From positions 62,001 to 126,000 of the forward strand of contig DASWTP010000187.1 of assembly GCA_036402075.1 (NCBI GenBank): DNA of 64,000 nt, in the 5' to 3' direction. Under the pieces are notes generated by a model. That model made no database searches, was not told the origin of the DNA, and saw nothing but the letters and a program-made list of their open reading frames with translations. Positions 34,892 to 43,063 of the stretch are shown here, piece after piece (the stretch's first letter is position 1; each line of letters begins with the position of its first letter). The DNA is from Chryseosolibacter sp036402075 (GTDB lineage: Bacteria; Bacteroidota; Bacteroidia; Cytophagales; Cyclobacteriaceae). Both the position numbers and the translations under genes were made by a program.

Positions 34892-36607
34892 ATGAGCGAA
34901 ACGTTAGAAATTCCAAAACGCCCGGTTCGAAAGTTCCTTCCTGAAAATTTTGCAGTTACATCGTGGGAAGTGCTTAAGCCATATTTTGACAGGCTGCTTG
35001 AAAGAAAGATCGGGACACTAAAGGAATTGAAGCAATGGTTTCTCGATCGCAGCGAACTGGAATCGGTTATCTCGGAAGACCTGGCATGGCGGTATATCCG
35101 GATGACATGTTATACCGAGAACAAAGATTACCTCAACGCTTACCAGGATTTCATTCAGAATATCCAACCGGAAATTGCACCTGTTTCTGACGCCTTAAAC
35201 AAAAAAGCGGCTGCTTCTGAATTCCTCGATGCGCTTTCAAAAGAAGAAGGCTATGATATCCTGATCAGAAACCTGAAAAAGGACATTGAGATTTTCCGCG
35301 AAGAAAACGTACCTCTCTTTACTGAGATCGCAACGCTTTCCCAGAAATATGCACAGATCTCGGGTGCAATGACGGTGACAATCGATGGAAAAGATATGAC
35401 GCTTCAGCAGGCCTCCGTGCTGCTGATGTCTCCCGATCGCAAAAAACGTGAAGACGTTTATCATAAGATAGCTGAGCGCAGATTGGCCGACCGCGAACAA
35501 CTCGATGAGCTGTTCACTTCACTCATCAAACTTCGCCACCAGGTTGCTGTCAATGCGGGCTTTAAAAATTTCCGCGATTACATGTTCAAAGCGCTTGGAC
35601 GTTTTGACTATACCCCTGAAGACTGCTTCAAATTTCATGAAGCAATTCAGCACGAGGTTGTTCCGTTGCTGAATGATTTCGCCAGGGAGCGCAAAGCGCA
35701 GATGAAACTTGACAGCCTGCGTCCATGGGACAAAGCGGTTGACCCGCAAGGAAAGGAAGCATTGAAACCGTTCACCAACGGAAAAGAGCTGACGGAGAAA
35801 ACAATCGAAGTCTTCCGGAAACTCGATCCATTCCTGGGACAGTGTCTCTCCATTATGAAAGCCATGGGGCACCTCGATCTTGAGTCACGAATCGGAAAGG
35901 CACCCGGAGGCTATAACTATCCGCTGGCGGAAATCGGTGTGCCGTTTATTTTTATGAATGCGACCTCAACGTTGCGCGACATGGTAACGATCATGCACGA
36001 AGGCGGACACGCGATTCACAATTTCCTCACCCGCGACCTTGAACTCAACGATTTTAAGTCAACCCCTTCAGAAGTTGCCGAACTTGCGTCTATGTCAATG
36101 GAATTGATTTCGATGGACCATTGGGACGTGTTCTTCAACAAAGACGAATTCACGCGCGCCAAACGCGAACATCTTGAAGACAGCATAGAAACGCTACCGT
36201 GGGTGGCCACCATCGACAAGTTCCAGCACTGGATTTACGAGAACCCTAACCACACAACCGAAGAACGTAAGAAGATGTGGAATCAGATCTTCGACCAGTT
36301 TACCGACAACCAGACGGATTGGTCAGGTTTGCAGGCAGCTAAGGATTATCTCTGGCAAAAACAACTTCACCTGTATGAAGTTCCCTTTTACTACATCGAA
36401 TATGGAATGGCCCAGCTTGGCGCCATTGCCGTCTGGAGAAATTTCAGAAAGGACAGAACTAAAGGCCTGCAAGGATATCAGAACGCACTTAAGCTCGGGT
36501 ACCTCCGAACGATCCCTGAAATTTACAGCGCTGCGAATATCAAGTTCGATTTCAGCCGCCCGTACATTAAAGAGTTAGTGGCGTTTGTAAGGAGCGAGAT
36601 AAAATAA
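34892..36607 (+). CDS. M3 family oligoendopeptidase F-like zinc metallopeptidase
   Basis: A 571-aa cytoplasmic peptidase. The zinc motif HEGGH is at residues 369-373, with the third ligand (a Glu about 25 residues later, in PSEVAELASMSMEL) visible. The N-terminal half is helical as in other M3 peptidases. These cleave short peptides and turn over signal-peptide remnants. It has its own promoter and ends in an inverted-repeat region shared with the convergent marR gene. Confidence 0.92.
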   Translation: MSETLEIPKRPVRKFLPENFAVTSWEVLKPYFDRLLERKIGTLKELKQWFLDRSELESVISEDLAWRYIRMTCYTENKDYLNAYQDFIQNIQPEIAPVSDALNKKAAASEFLDALSKEEGYDILIRNLKKDIEIFREENVPLFTEIATLSQKYAQISGAMTVTIDGKDMTLQQASVLLMSPDRKKREDVYHKIAERRLADREQLDELFTSLIKLRHQVAVNAGFKNFRDYMFKALGRFDYTPEDCFKFHEAIQHEVVPLLNDFARERKAQMKLDSLRPWDKAVDPQGKEALKPFTNGKELTEKTIEVFRKLDPFLGQCLSIMKAMGHLDLESRIGKAPGGYNYPLAEIGVPFIFMNATSTLRDMVTIMHEGGHAIHNFLTRDLELNDFKSTPSEVAELASMSMELISMDHWDVFFNKDEFTRAKREHLEDSIETLPWVATIDKFQHWIYENPNHTTEERKKMWNQIFDQFTDNQTDWSGLQAAKDYLWQKQLHLYEVPFYYIEYGMAQLGAIAVWRNFRKDRTKGLQGYQNALKLGYLRTIPEIYSAANIKFDFSRPYIKELVAFVRSEIK

Positions 36608-36691
36608 GTTTGTAGTTTTTGGTTTGTAGTTTCAGTTATAATGTGCGCGCTTTTTGTTAACGGCTCAACCACAAACAATAAACTACAAACT
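36607..36691. repeat. inverted AGTTTGTAGTTT element between convergent genes
   Basis: AGTTTGTAGTTT (36607-36618) and AAACTACAAACT (36680-36691) are exact reverse complements 61 nt apart, each next to a second looser copy of the word. The arms touch the stop codons of both neighbouring genes. The same word also occurs at 8045-8070. Confidence 0.7.
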
Positions 36692-37139
36692 AGCCGCGAC
36701 ACTTGTCCAGCAAATCACTCAACTGATTTGCCTCTTCCGGAGTGAGGTTGATGGCAAAGTCGATTTCCTTTTGTTGTTTTTCGATCTGGAGAAGGAGTTC
36801 CAACCCTTGCTCACTGATAAACACATCGCTGGCGCGTTTGTCATTTTCGCTGGCAACTTTGGTGATCAGGTGTTTTTGTTGCAACCGCTCCAGCAGGCGG
36901 GATACGTCTGAGTTTTGATCGAGGAGCCTCGATTTAATTTCGGTTGCTGAAATGTTTTTTGGATACTGACCTTTCAGGATGCGGAGGATATTGTATTGGT
37001 GGGAGGTGATCCCGAATTGTTTGAAAAATCCGTGATGTTTGTTTTGGAGCCAGTTCGCGGTATAGATCAGATTGATCACAGCCTTCTGGTGCGAATTCCT
37101 AAACTTGCTTTGTTGTATCGCGTCTTCGATTTTTTTCAT
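36690..37139 (-). CDS. MarR family transcriptional regulator
   Basis: A 149-aa dimeric winged-helix repressor. The recognition region is YPKNISATEIKSRL through SDVSRLLERLQQKHLI (about 55-95), with the wing (VASENDKRASDVFISEQG) at about 95-115 and helical dimer segments at both ends. It lies 44 nt downstream of yceI on the same strand, beyond a terminator, so it probably has partly independent expression and may control yceI. The ligand is unknown. Confidence 0.88.
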   Translation of the reverse strand: MKKIEDAIQQSKFRNSHQKAVINLIYTANWLQNKHHGFFKQFGITSHQYNILRILKGQYPKNISATEIKSRLLDQNSDVSRLLERLQQKHLITKVASENDKRASDVFISEQGLELLLQIEKQQKEIDFAINLTPEEANQLSDLLDKCRG

Positions 37140-37140
37140 T

Positions 37141-37179
37141 CAACAAAAACAAAAAAGCCCCGGCTCATCACCGGGGCTT
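37141..37179 (-). terminator. rho-independent terminator of yceI
   Basis: On the minus strand the hairpin AAGCCCCGG / CCGGGGCTT (37155-37163 and 37171-37179) has a 7-nt loop and is followed by a T-rich tail (37141-37154). It lies 4 nt past the yceI stop. Confidence 0.9.
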
Positions 37180-37183
37180 CGTC

Positions 37184-37759
37184 TTATGCTTTTTTATCCA
37201 GCTCGATCTTGCAGACAATTGTTACGTTGTCCCCGATCACAAGCTCGCCCGTTGGTGTTTTGCCACCATAAGTTACACCAAATTCCTGACGATTAACCTG
37301 GCCGGTCAGTTTAAAACCTGCTTTCATGCCGCGACCGGTATTCATCGTGCCACCGTAGGTTACTTCAAATTCTGCTGGCTTAGTCACGCCCTTCATGGTC
37401 AAATCCCCTTTCAGTTTGTACTTACCGCCATCTTTCGAAAGAATCCCCTTGAAGGATACTTCTGGATTTTTTTCAGCATCAAAGAAATCCCCGGACTTTA
37501 AGTGGCCATCTCTTCTCTCGTTGTCCGTATCGATAGAAGCTGTCTTTGCTGTGAACGTTACTTCAGCACCGTTAAAGTCTTCCGATTTCGTTACTACCGA
37601 AGCATCAAAATCTTTGAAGTTTCCTTCCACTTCAGTGATTGCATAGTGAGGAACAGAAAATCCGATTCGAGAGTGCGACTTGTCGATTGTCCAGGTCGTT
37701 TGAGCCATGGCACCACCGGCTACAAGGAGCATGGCAGCGAGTACGTTAAATTTTTTCAT
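37184..37759 (-). CDS. YceI family periplasmic lipid-binding protein
   Basis: A 191-aa protein with a signal peptide (about residues 1-20, MKKFNVLAAMLLVAGGAMAQ) and the YceI lipocalin-like beta-barrel: TWTIDKSHSRIGFSVPHYAITEVEGNF at the N-terminus, GDLTMKGVTKPAEFEV in the middle, and FGVTYGGKTPTGELVIGD near the C-terminus. YceI proteins bind polyprenyl chains in the periplasm. It has its own terminator and sits next to a MarR gene. Confidence 0.9.
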   Translation of the reverse strand: MKKFNVLAAMLLVAGGAMAQTTWTIDKSHSRIGFSVPHYAITEVEGNFKDFDASVVTKSEDFNGAEVTFTAKTASIDTDNERRDGHLKSGDFFDAEKNPEVSFKGILSKDGGKYKLKGDLTMKGVTKPAEFEVTYGGTMNTGRGMKAGFKLTGQVNRQEFGVTYGGKTPTGELVIGDNVTIVCKIELDKKA

Positions 37760-37804
37760 AGTTGATTGAGTTTCGATTTAGTATACAAGTATAACACCAG
37801 TTTA

Positions 37805-37828
37805 TTGAACTGTTGTTTAAACATTCAA
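37805..37828. promoter_or_regulatory. candidate MarR operator
   Basis: TTGAACTGTTGTTTAAACATTCAA is an imperfect inverted repeat with a perfect GTTTAAAC centre, in the yceI upstream region. A second perfect 12-nt palindrome, AACCAATTGGTT, lies at 37839-37850. Both could bind the neighbouring MarR protein. Confidence 0.3.
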
Positions 37829-37883
37829 TGGTCACTGTAACCAATTGGTTGTCAATATGATGGTTTTGTTAATGAACTGTTAA

Positions 37884-38597
37884 CTATGCCTTCAGGTAAA
37901 AGTCCCGGGTTAATGCGCGGTATTCTTCAGTCCATTCCTCATCGGTGGCATAAAGTACCAATTCTTCGGTCTTTACGTCAACAGGCTTTCGCGAAAATTC
38001 GATAAGAAGCCGTTCAACCGGTTTATCCTGCCTCGACCGGAACGACATTCTACGGTGTAGGTGCAGGCCAAATTCCTTGGCCAGCTCGATGAACTGATTT
38101 GCTTCGGTGAAGGGAAGTACCACCGCAAATTTTCCTTCGAAGGATAATAATCGGGCTGCGCTCTGGAGCAGAGTCGGGAAAGACAGATCACCAGCATGCC
38201 TTGCCTTGCTGCGACTTTCATCTGGCGGAAGCCAACTGTTGATGAAGAAAGGTGGGTTGCTGACAATCAAGTCATACAGGTGAGATGGCTGAAACCCCTG
38301 TATGGCAGAATGTATCACCGTAATTTTTTCAGACCACGGACATTTCTTCACATTAAGCCCGGCTTGTACCGCATCGTGCTCCTGTAGCTCAACGGCATCG
38401 ATCTTTGCTTCGGCCCCGGTCCGCTGAGCAAGCATAATTGCGATCACACCCGATCCGGTTCCAATGTCGAGAATTCGATGGGCATCAGAAATATCAACCC
38501 ATGCACCAAGCAGCACGCCATCGGTTCCCACTTTGTGGCTACTCTGGTCGTGTGAAATCGTAAATTGTTTGAAGTGAAAATCACCACGCCTTTTCAT
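37884..38597 (-). CDS. trmN6: tRNA1(Val) adenine-37 N6-methyltransferase
   Basis: A 237-aa class I methyltransferase: RILDIGTGSGVIAIMLAQRT is the SAM-binding motif I (about 40-60), and SNPPFF (about 117) is the NPPY-type motif of N6-adenine methyltransferases. The start KRRGDFHFKQFTISHD...KVGTDGVLLGAW matches the YfiC/TrmN6 family, which methylates A37 of tRNA1(Val). It is divergent, with 29 nt to the next gene. The tRNA target is by family analogy. Confidence 0.88.
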   Translation of the reverse strand: MKRRGDFHFKQFTISHDQSSHKVGTDGVLLGAWVDISDAHRILDIGTGSGVIAIMLAQRTGAEAKIDAVELQEHDAVQAGLNVKKCPWSEKITVIHSAIQGFQPSHLYDLIVSNPPFFINSWLPPDESRSKARHAGDLSFPTLLQSAARLLSFEGKFAVVLPFTEANQFIELAKEFGLHLHRRMSFRSRQDKPVERLLIEFSRKPVDVKTEELVLYATDEEWTEEYRALTRDFYLKA

Positions 38598-38626
38598 ATT
38601 TTCACCTCAGTTTTAATGCGCAACAC

Positions 38627-39625
38627 ATGCCAAAAATAATACGTTGGGGAATTTTAGGCGCGGGAAAGATAGCAAACAAATTCGCTTCCGACCTGCGATG
38701 GGTTGAGGATGCTGAGCTGCGGGCAATCGCTTCCCACGACAAACTGAAAGGCCAACAATTCGCCCAAACGCATAACGTGCCCATTGTCTATAATTCCTAC
38801 GAGGCGCTTGCAACATCACAAGAAGTGGATGTGGTCTATGTTGCCACGCCACATGGGTTCCACTATGAGCACACCGTGCTTTTGCTTTCACATGGGAAAG
38901 CAGTGTTATGCGAGAAGGCGTTTGCCCTGAATTCAAAACAAGTAGCGGACATGGTTGAACTCGCTACGCGGAACAGGGTCTTTTTGATGGAAGCTTTCTG
39001 GACCAAATTCATTCCGCAATATGAAATGGTAAAGGCGATGATCGAAAGGGGAGATATTGGTGAGATCAAATTCATTCAAGCCGATTTTGGATTTAAAGCG
39101 CCAACACCGCTCGCGCAACGATTGTATGACCCGCTGTTGGGTGGAGGCTCGCTACTCGACATTGGCATTTATCCTGTCTTCTTTGCGCTTGCTCTGCTTG
39201 GTAAACCGGTTGCGCTGAACGCCCTCATGACGTCCTACCCCACAGGAGTAGATGAACAGATCGTAGTGAACATGAAATTTGCAAATGGAGCATTGGCGGT
39301 TTTGTCATCGACTTTCGCAGCCGACACGCCAACGGAGGCGCTGATTGCCGGAACGGAGGGACGAATTCATATGCGAAATCGCTTTCATAACCCCGTTGGA
39401 CATATTGAGTATGTTAAAGGAAGAGACGAAGCGCATCCCATCAGCGTTAAAAAGGAAGAAGGCTTCGGATACCAATACGAAGCACGGCACGTTTGCGAAT
39501 GCCTCCGAAAAGGGTTAACGCAGAGTCCGGTGTTTTCGCTGGCTGATTCAAAGCTGTTAATGCAAACGCTTGATGATATTCGCCAGGCAGTCGGCATTCG
39601 CTACGCCCCCGACCAACCGAATTAA
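38627..39625 (+). CDS. Gfo/Idh/MocA family NAD(P)-dependent oxidoreductase
   Basis: A 332-aa protein with the N-terminal Rossmann fold (RWGILGAGKIANKFASDL, about 5-22), the EKxFALN loop in the usual EKP position (about 93-99) and the C-terminal alpha/beta domain (GGGSLLDIGIYPVFFALALLG; about 165-190). Members reduce or oxidise sugars and related alcohols; the dihydrodiol-dehydrogenase-like branch fits best. The substrate is not known. It is followed 37 nt later by a cupin gene in the same direction. Confidence 0.87.
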   Translation: MPKIIRWGILGAGKIANKFASDLRWVEDAELRAIASHDKLKGQQFAQTHNVPIVYNSYEALATSQEVDVVYVATPHGFHYEHTVLLLSHGKAVLCEKAFALNSKQVADMVELATRNRVFLMEAFWTKFIPQYEMVKAMIERGDIGEIKFIQADFGFKAPTPLAQRLYDPLLGGGSLLDIGIYPVFFALALLGKPVALNALMTSYPTGVDEQIVVNMKFANGALAVLSSTFAADTPTEALIAGTEGRIHMRNRFHNPVGHIEYVKGRDEAHPISVKKEEGFGYQYEARHVCECLRKGLTQSPVFSLADSKLLMQTLDDIRQAVGIRYAPDQPN

Positions 39626-39662
39626 AAAATATTTACGATCATTGTGCCTTTAAATTGAATAC

Positions 39663-40178
39663 ATGAAAGCTGTACTTACCCTGTCGGGAGATAAAAATTC
39701 GGTCTTTGCTACCGTAGAGAAATATTTAAAAGACAACAATTTCAAGATTATCGACAAAGATTTCAACAGACCCTGGGGTGGTTTTTTTGTATTGGACGAA
39801 AATCAGGCATCTGCGTTTGCCAGCATGTTCTTTCCGGGAATCGAAGTATCAACGTTGAAGATCGGAGGGAAGCTGAGTCCGAAGATTTTGATGGTTCAGC
39901 CAGAGAAGCGCCTTTCGTGGCAGTATCACCACAGAAGAGCCGAGATCTGGAAACTGGTTGCGGGCACTGCGGGTGTTGTCACCAGCGAAACCGATCAGCA
40001 GAAAGAAGTTCAGAAACTTTCCATTGGTGAAATCATTCGCCTTAATCAGGGTCAGCGTCACCGCCTTGTCGGCCTCGATGGGTGGGGAATGATCGCTGAG
40101 ATCTGGCAGCACACCGATGCGAATAACCCCTCAGACGAAAGTGACATCGTGAGGGTACAAGACGACTTTGGGCGCTAA
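39663..40178 (+). CDS. mannose-6-phosphate isomerase-like cupin
   Basis: A 171-aa single-domain cupin: LSWQYHHRRAEIWKLVAG supplies the HxH...E metal site (about 82-100) and LNQGQRHRLVGLDGWGMIAEIWQH the second cupin motif (about 125-150). The sequence matches type II phosphomannose isomerase-like cupins, often annotated as phosphoheptose or mannose-6-phosphate isomerase. No enzymatic activity can be proven. It lies downstream of the Gfo/Idh gene and may share its transcript. Confidence 0.8.
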   Translation: MKAVLTLSGDKNSVFATVEKYLKDNNFKIIDKDFNRPWGGFFVLDENQASAFASMFFPGIEVSTLKIGGKLSPKILMVQPEKRLSWQYHHRRAEIWKLVAGTAGVVTSETDQQKEVQKLSIGEIIRLNQGQRHRLVGLDGWGMIAEIWQHTDANNPSDESDIVRVQDDFGR

Positions 40179-40209
40179 ATTCCGTCTTTGCCATTGGCAC
40201 ATTGGCACA

Positions 40210-41592
40210 TTATTTCACTGCATCACAGATCTCCTTTAAAAACGCGTTGTCATCAAGGTACTCATCGTTCTGTGACAAACTCAGCTTTACGATTACGAGA
40301 TTCTTTGATGGAATGACAAACACATTTTGTGATTCAAACCCGTCCGCCCAATAGAGGTCCACAGGTGCATCGGGGTAAGTCCGCTCCAATGGATTTCCTG
40401 GCGCACCCGCGTTCAGCCACCACTGCGCCCCGTACTGACCGCGGTCGGCTCCCTTGGCAGGTGTGGTTGTGTATTCCACCCAACCTTCCGGAAGAATTCG
40501 TTCACCATTCCATACACCATCGTTCAAATACAAGAGTCCAAATCTAGCCCAATCGCGCGCGGTGCCGAAAGAATACGATGACCCAACAAACGTTCCGCTG
40601 GCGTCCGGCTCCAGTACGGTGTTCCACATTCCAATTTTATGAAGCACCTCGTTGTACGGAAAAGCATGGTAAGTCTCATCCCCGACAGTCTTTCGCACGA
40701 TGCGTGATACGAGGTTTGTCGTGCCGCTCGAGTAGTAGAATTTCTCACCGGGCTCATCCACCAGCTTAGACTGCGCAGCAAACAATCCCATGTCGGCCTT
40801 CTTGTACAGCATGTTCGTGACGTGGCTTGGCCCTCCGTAATCTTCAGTCCATTCCAAACCACTGTTCGCGTTCATCAAATGCCCAAGCGTTAACTGCTTT
40901 CTGTTGTCTTCTGACCACCCGTCAACCGGTGCCGGCTTGTCAAGCGAAAGTTTTCCCTGCTTTACCAATACACCCACTTGTGCGTTGGTAATACTCTTCG
41001 ACATCGACCATCCAATCAGCCACGAATCTTTTGTAAACCCTTCGGCATAACGTTCTGCAATGATCTTTCCTTTATATACAAGGAGCATCGCACGTGTTCT
41101 CCGGGTCTTCTTTTCCCCTGGTTCTGAAAAGGCCTCATCGAGCGCAGCATTGATTTTCGCCATATCAACGTTGGCAAACGAGCTGTCGGCATTACGATTC
41201 CCGGTTGGCCATGCGATGGAATCCTGATTTTGAGATGGAACCGATGCGATTGAAAACTTCTGGCTCCGCACAGCATCCTCATCCATTTCCACAACAAGTG
41301 TGCAGCCAAGCCCCTTGCGGTAAATTGCCTTCCGTTTTGCCATACCAAACACACTTGAGGTTGCCGAAGAATCTTGAAAATTGGCTTCCGCACTACTCAG
41401 GTTCATTGGGAAAAAACTTAGTTCTTCCTTTTTGATATTGTCCGGATTTCTGCCCGCCACCATGGCGCAGCTGCACATCGCTTTCGCGCTGTAACCACTG
41501 ATGATCGGCACGGCCTGCCACGCATAATAGAATGCATACGCCAGACCAGCCAGGATTAGAACAAGGATTGTTCGGAGGATAATCTTTTTCAT
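40210..41592 (-). CDS. class C beta-lactamase-like serine hydrolase, membrane-anchored
   Basis: A 460-aa protein from the ATG at 41592; an upstream in-frame ATG at 41667 overlaps the divergent gene and is less likely. The N-terminus is a membrane helix (about 6-26, TILVLILAGLAYAFYYAW). The serine-hydrolase motifs are SxxK as SMSK (S196-K199) and YxN-like YSSGTTN (about 285-291). It belongs to the penicillin-binding/beta-lactamase-related class C esterase family. Substrate is unknown; resistance should not be assumed. Confidence 0.88.
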   Translation of the reverse strand: MKKIILRTILVLILAGLAYAFYYAWQAVPIISGYSAKAMCSCAMVAGRNPDNIKKEELSFFPMNLSSAEANFQDSSATSSVFGMAKRKAIYRKGLGCTLVVEMDEDAVRSQKFSIASVPSQNQDSIAWPTGNRNADSSFANVDMAKINAALDEAFSEPGEKKTRRTRAMLLVYKGKIIAERYAEGFTKDSWLIGWSMSKSITNAQVGVLVKQGKLSLDKPAPVDGWSEDNRKQLTLGHLMNANSGLEWTEDYGGPSHVTNMLYKKADMGLFAAQSKLVDEPGEKFYYSSGTTNLVSRIVRKTVGDETYHAFPYNEVLHKIGMWNTVLEPDASGTFVGSSYSFGTARDWARFGLLYLNDGVWNGERILPEGWVEYTTTPAKGADRGQYGAQWWLNAGAPGNPLERTYPDAPVDLYWADGFESQNVFVIPSKNLVIVKLSLSQNDEYLDDNAFLKEICDAVK

Positions 41593-41660
41593 AGTGAGGT
41601 TGAGATGCTTAAAGATATTTAAAGCCGCATCAACATTGCAACGATTTACTGTATTCTTGC

Positions 41661-42476
41661 ATGACAAACCAAACGTGTTCAGCCGTGCCGCGGAAAATCA
41701 ATTGGTCGGACCTTAAAGAGTTCCTGGATGAAAAAGTTGACAAGTTCAATCATCCTGGCTTTATTGAAGACGATCCCGTCTCCATTCCCCACCAGTTTAG
41801 AAAGAAACAGGATATTGAGATCGCGGGCCTGTTTGCTGCCGTGCTCGCCTGGGGCCAACGCAAAACCATCATTCGCAAATGCCGCGAACTGATGGCGATG
41901 ATGGGAAATGAGCCTCACAACTTTCTTCTCCATCATTCTGTCAAAGACTTGAAGCAACTGACAAGTTTCAAGCACCGCACCTTTAATACAACGGACACCC
42001 TTTATTTTATAGAGTCACTAAAATCCTATTATTCCAATCACAAATCCCTGGAAGACGCGTTCCTGGTTTCGCCTGACGCTGAAACAGTCGAGCAGGGCCT
42101 TATCAATTTTCACAGCGTGTTTTTTAGTCTTGAGCATTTTCCTCACCGGACGAAAAAGCATATTCCCACACCAGAACGCAAGTCAACATGCAAACGCATC
42201 AACATGTACCTTCGCTGGATGGTGCGAAACGATAATAAGGGAGTCGACTTTGGAATCTGGAAAAAAATTTCACCTGCGCAGCTTATCTGCCCCTGCGATG
42301 TTCATGTCGACAGGGTGGGAAGGAGGTTGAAACTTATTAAGCGAAAGCAGACGGACTGGCTCACCGCTCTCGAGCTGACAGCCAACCTGAGGAAACTTGA
42401 CTCACTGGATCCAGTGAGGTACGATTTTGCGCTTTTTGGTCTTGGCATTGAGGGCAAAAATTCCAATAAACAATAA
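41661..42476 (+). CDS. TIGR02757 family protein
   Basis: A 271-aa protein, start at the ATG at 41661. The sequence (FIEDDPVSIPHQFRKKQDIEIAGLFAAVLAWGQR, and LICPCDVHVDRVGRRLKLI) matches the Bacteroidota TIGR02757 family. These proteins are predicted to be DNA-glycosylase-like by the helix-hairpin-helix pattern (DVHVDRVGR), but activity is not shown here. The stop overlaps the left arm of an inverted-repeat region. Confidence 0.85.
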   Translation: MTNQTCSAVPRKINWSDLKEFLDEKVDKFNHPGFIEDDPVSIPHQFRKKQDIEIAGLFAAVLAWGQRKTIIRKCRELMAMMGNEPHNFLLHHSVKDLKQLTSFKHRTFNTTDTLYFIESLKSYYSNHKSLEDAFLVSPDAETVEQGLINFHSVFFSLEHFPHRTKKHIPTPERKSTCKRINMYLRWMVRNDNKGVDFGIWKKISPAQLICPCDVHVDRVGRRLKLIKRKQTDWLTALELTANLRKLDSLDPVRYDFALFGLGIEGKNSNKQ

Positions 42477-42808
42477 CCAAAATCCAAACGGAAGTAGGCG
42501 TGAATTCACTAGCTGGCTACGCTAGCAGGCGAAATCCATGGCCAAACACACCAAGCACCAAGAATCAAAACCCAAGCACCAAATTCCAAACCGGAGTTAT
42601 CGAAAATGATAACTAGCTAATAACGATTGACTTGACTCGGCTAGGTTTTTCGACAGCTGGCCTCAATGTGCGTTTCGCCTGTCCAAAACTTTTATGTTGT
42701 AGTACTCGCTAGCTACGATTAAGTTCTATACAACGCAGGATTATAGAATAATCAAATCGGAGCGAAGTCTTCACACTTTGGAATGCTCTGCTTGAGATTT
42801 GGTTATTG
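42471..42808. repeat. non-coding region bounded by short inverted repeats
   Basis: The 587-nt gap between TIGR02757 and actA holds no gene. It contains CAATAACCAAAATC (42471-42484) and its near reverse complement GATTTGGTTATTG (42796-42808) as boundaries, two ~21-nt direct repeats starting CCAAGCACCAA (42552-42592), a perfect GTTATC/GATAAC hairpin (42597-42614) and a CTAGC/GCTAG pair near 42515. It could be a miniature inverted-repeat element or decayed spacer. Confidence 0.5.
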
Positions 42809-42993
42809 GTGATTGGTGCTTACAGCGAACGCGCACTCTTGCTCGTCCGAAAACATCGGATTTCGCTGTTTAAAATCATTCTAAATTAACCTTTTTCGTA
42901 CCATCTAAGCATTTCAGTCTTACTTTCGCACCCGGACCGTATACGTCTTAATTAGCCTCAAAATGCTGATTAATTATTGCGCAGAACTGTAAA

Positions 42994-43001
42994 TAAATTT
43001 G
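42994..43001 (+). promoter_or_regulatory. -7 box of the act operon
   Basis: TAAATTTG is an exact TAnnTTTG match, 63 nt before the actA ATG. A TTG at 42977-42979 is rather close (14 nt). A second weaker box (TACTTTCG, about 42922-42929) lies upstream. The position implies transcription begins after the earlier in-frame ATGs, supporting the 43064 start. Confidence 0.45.
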
Positions 43002-43063
43002 AAAAAATGAGTTCCAATAGTAGATTTGTGCCACTTGTTTTGGAAACGGACACTAGCTTCAAC

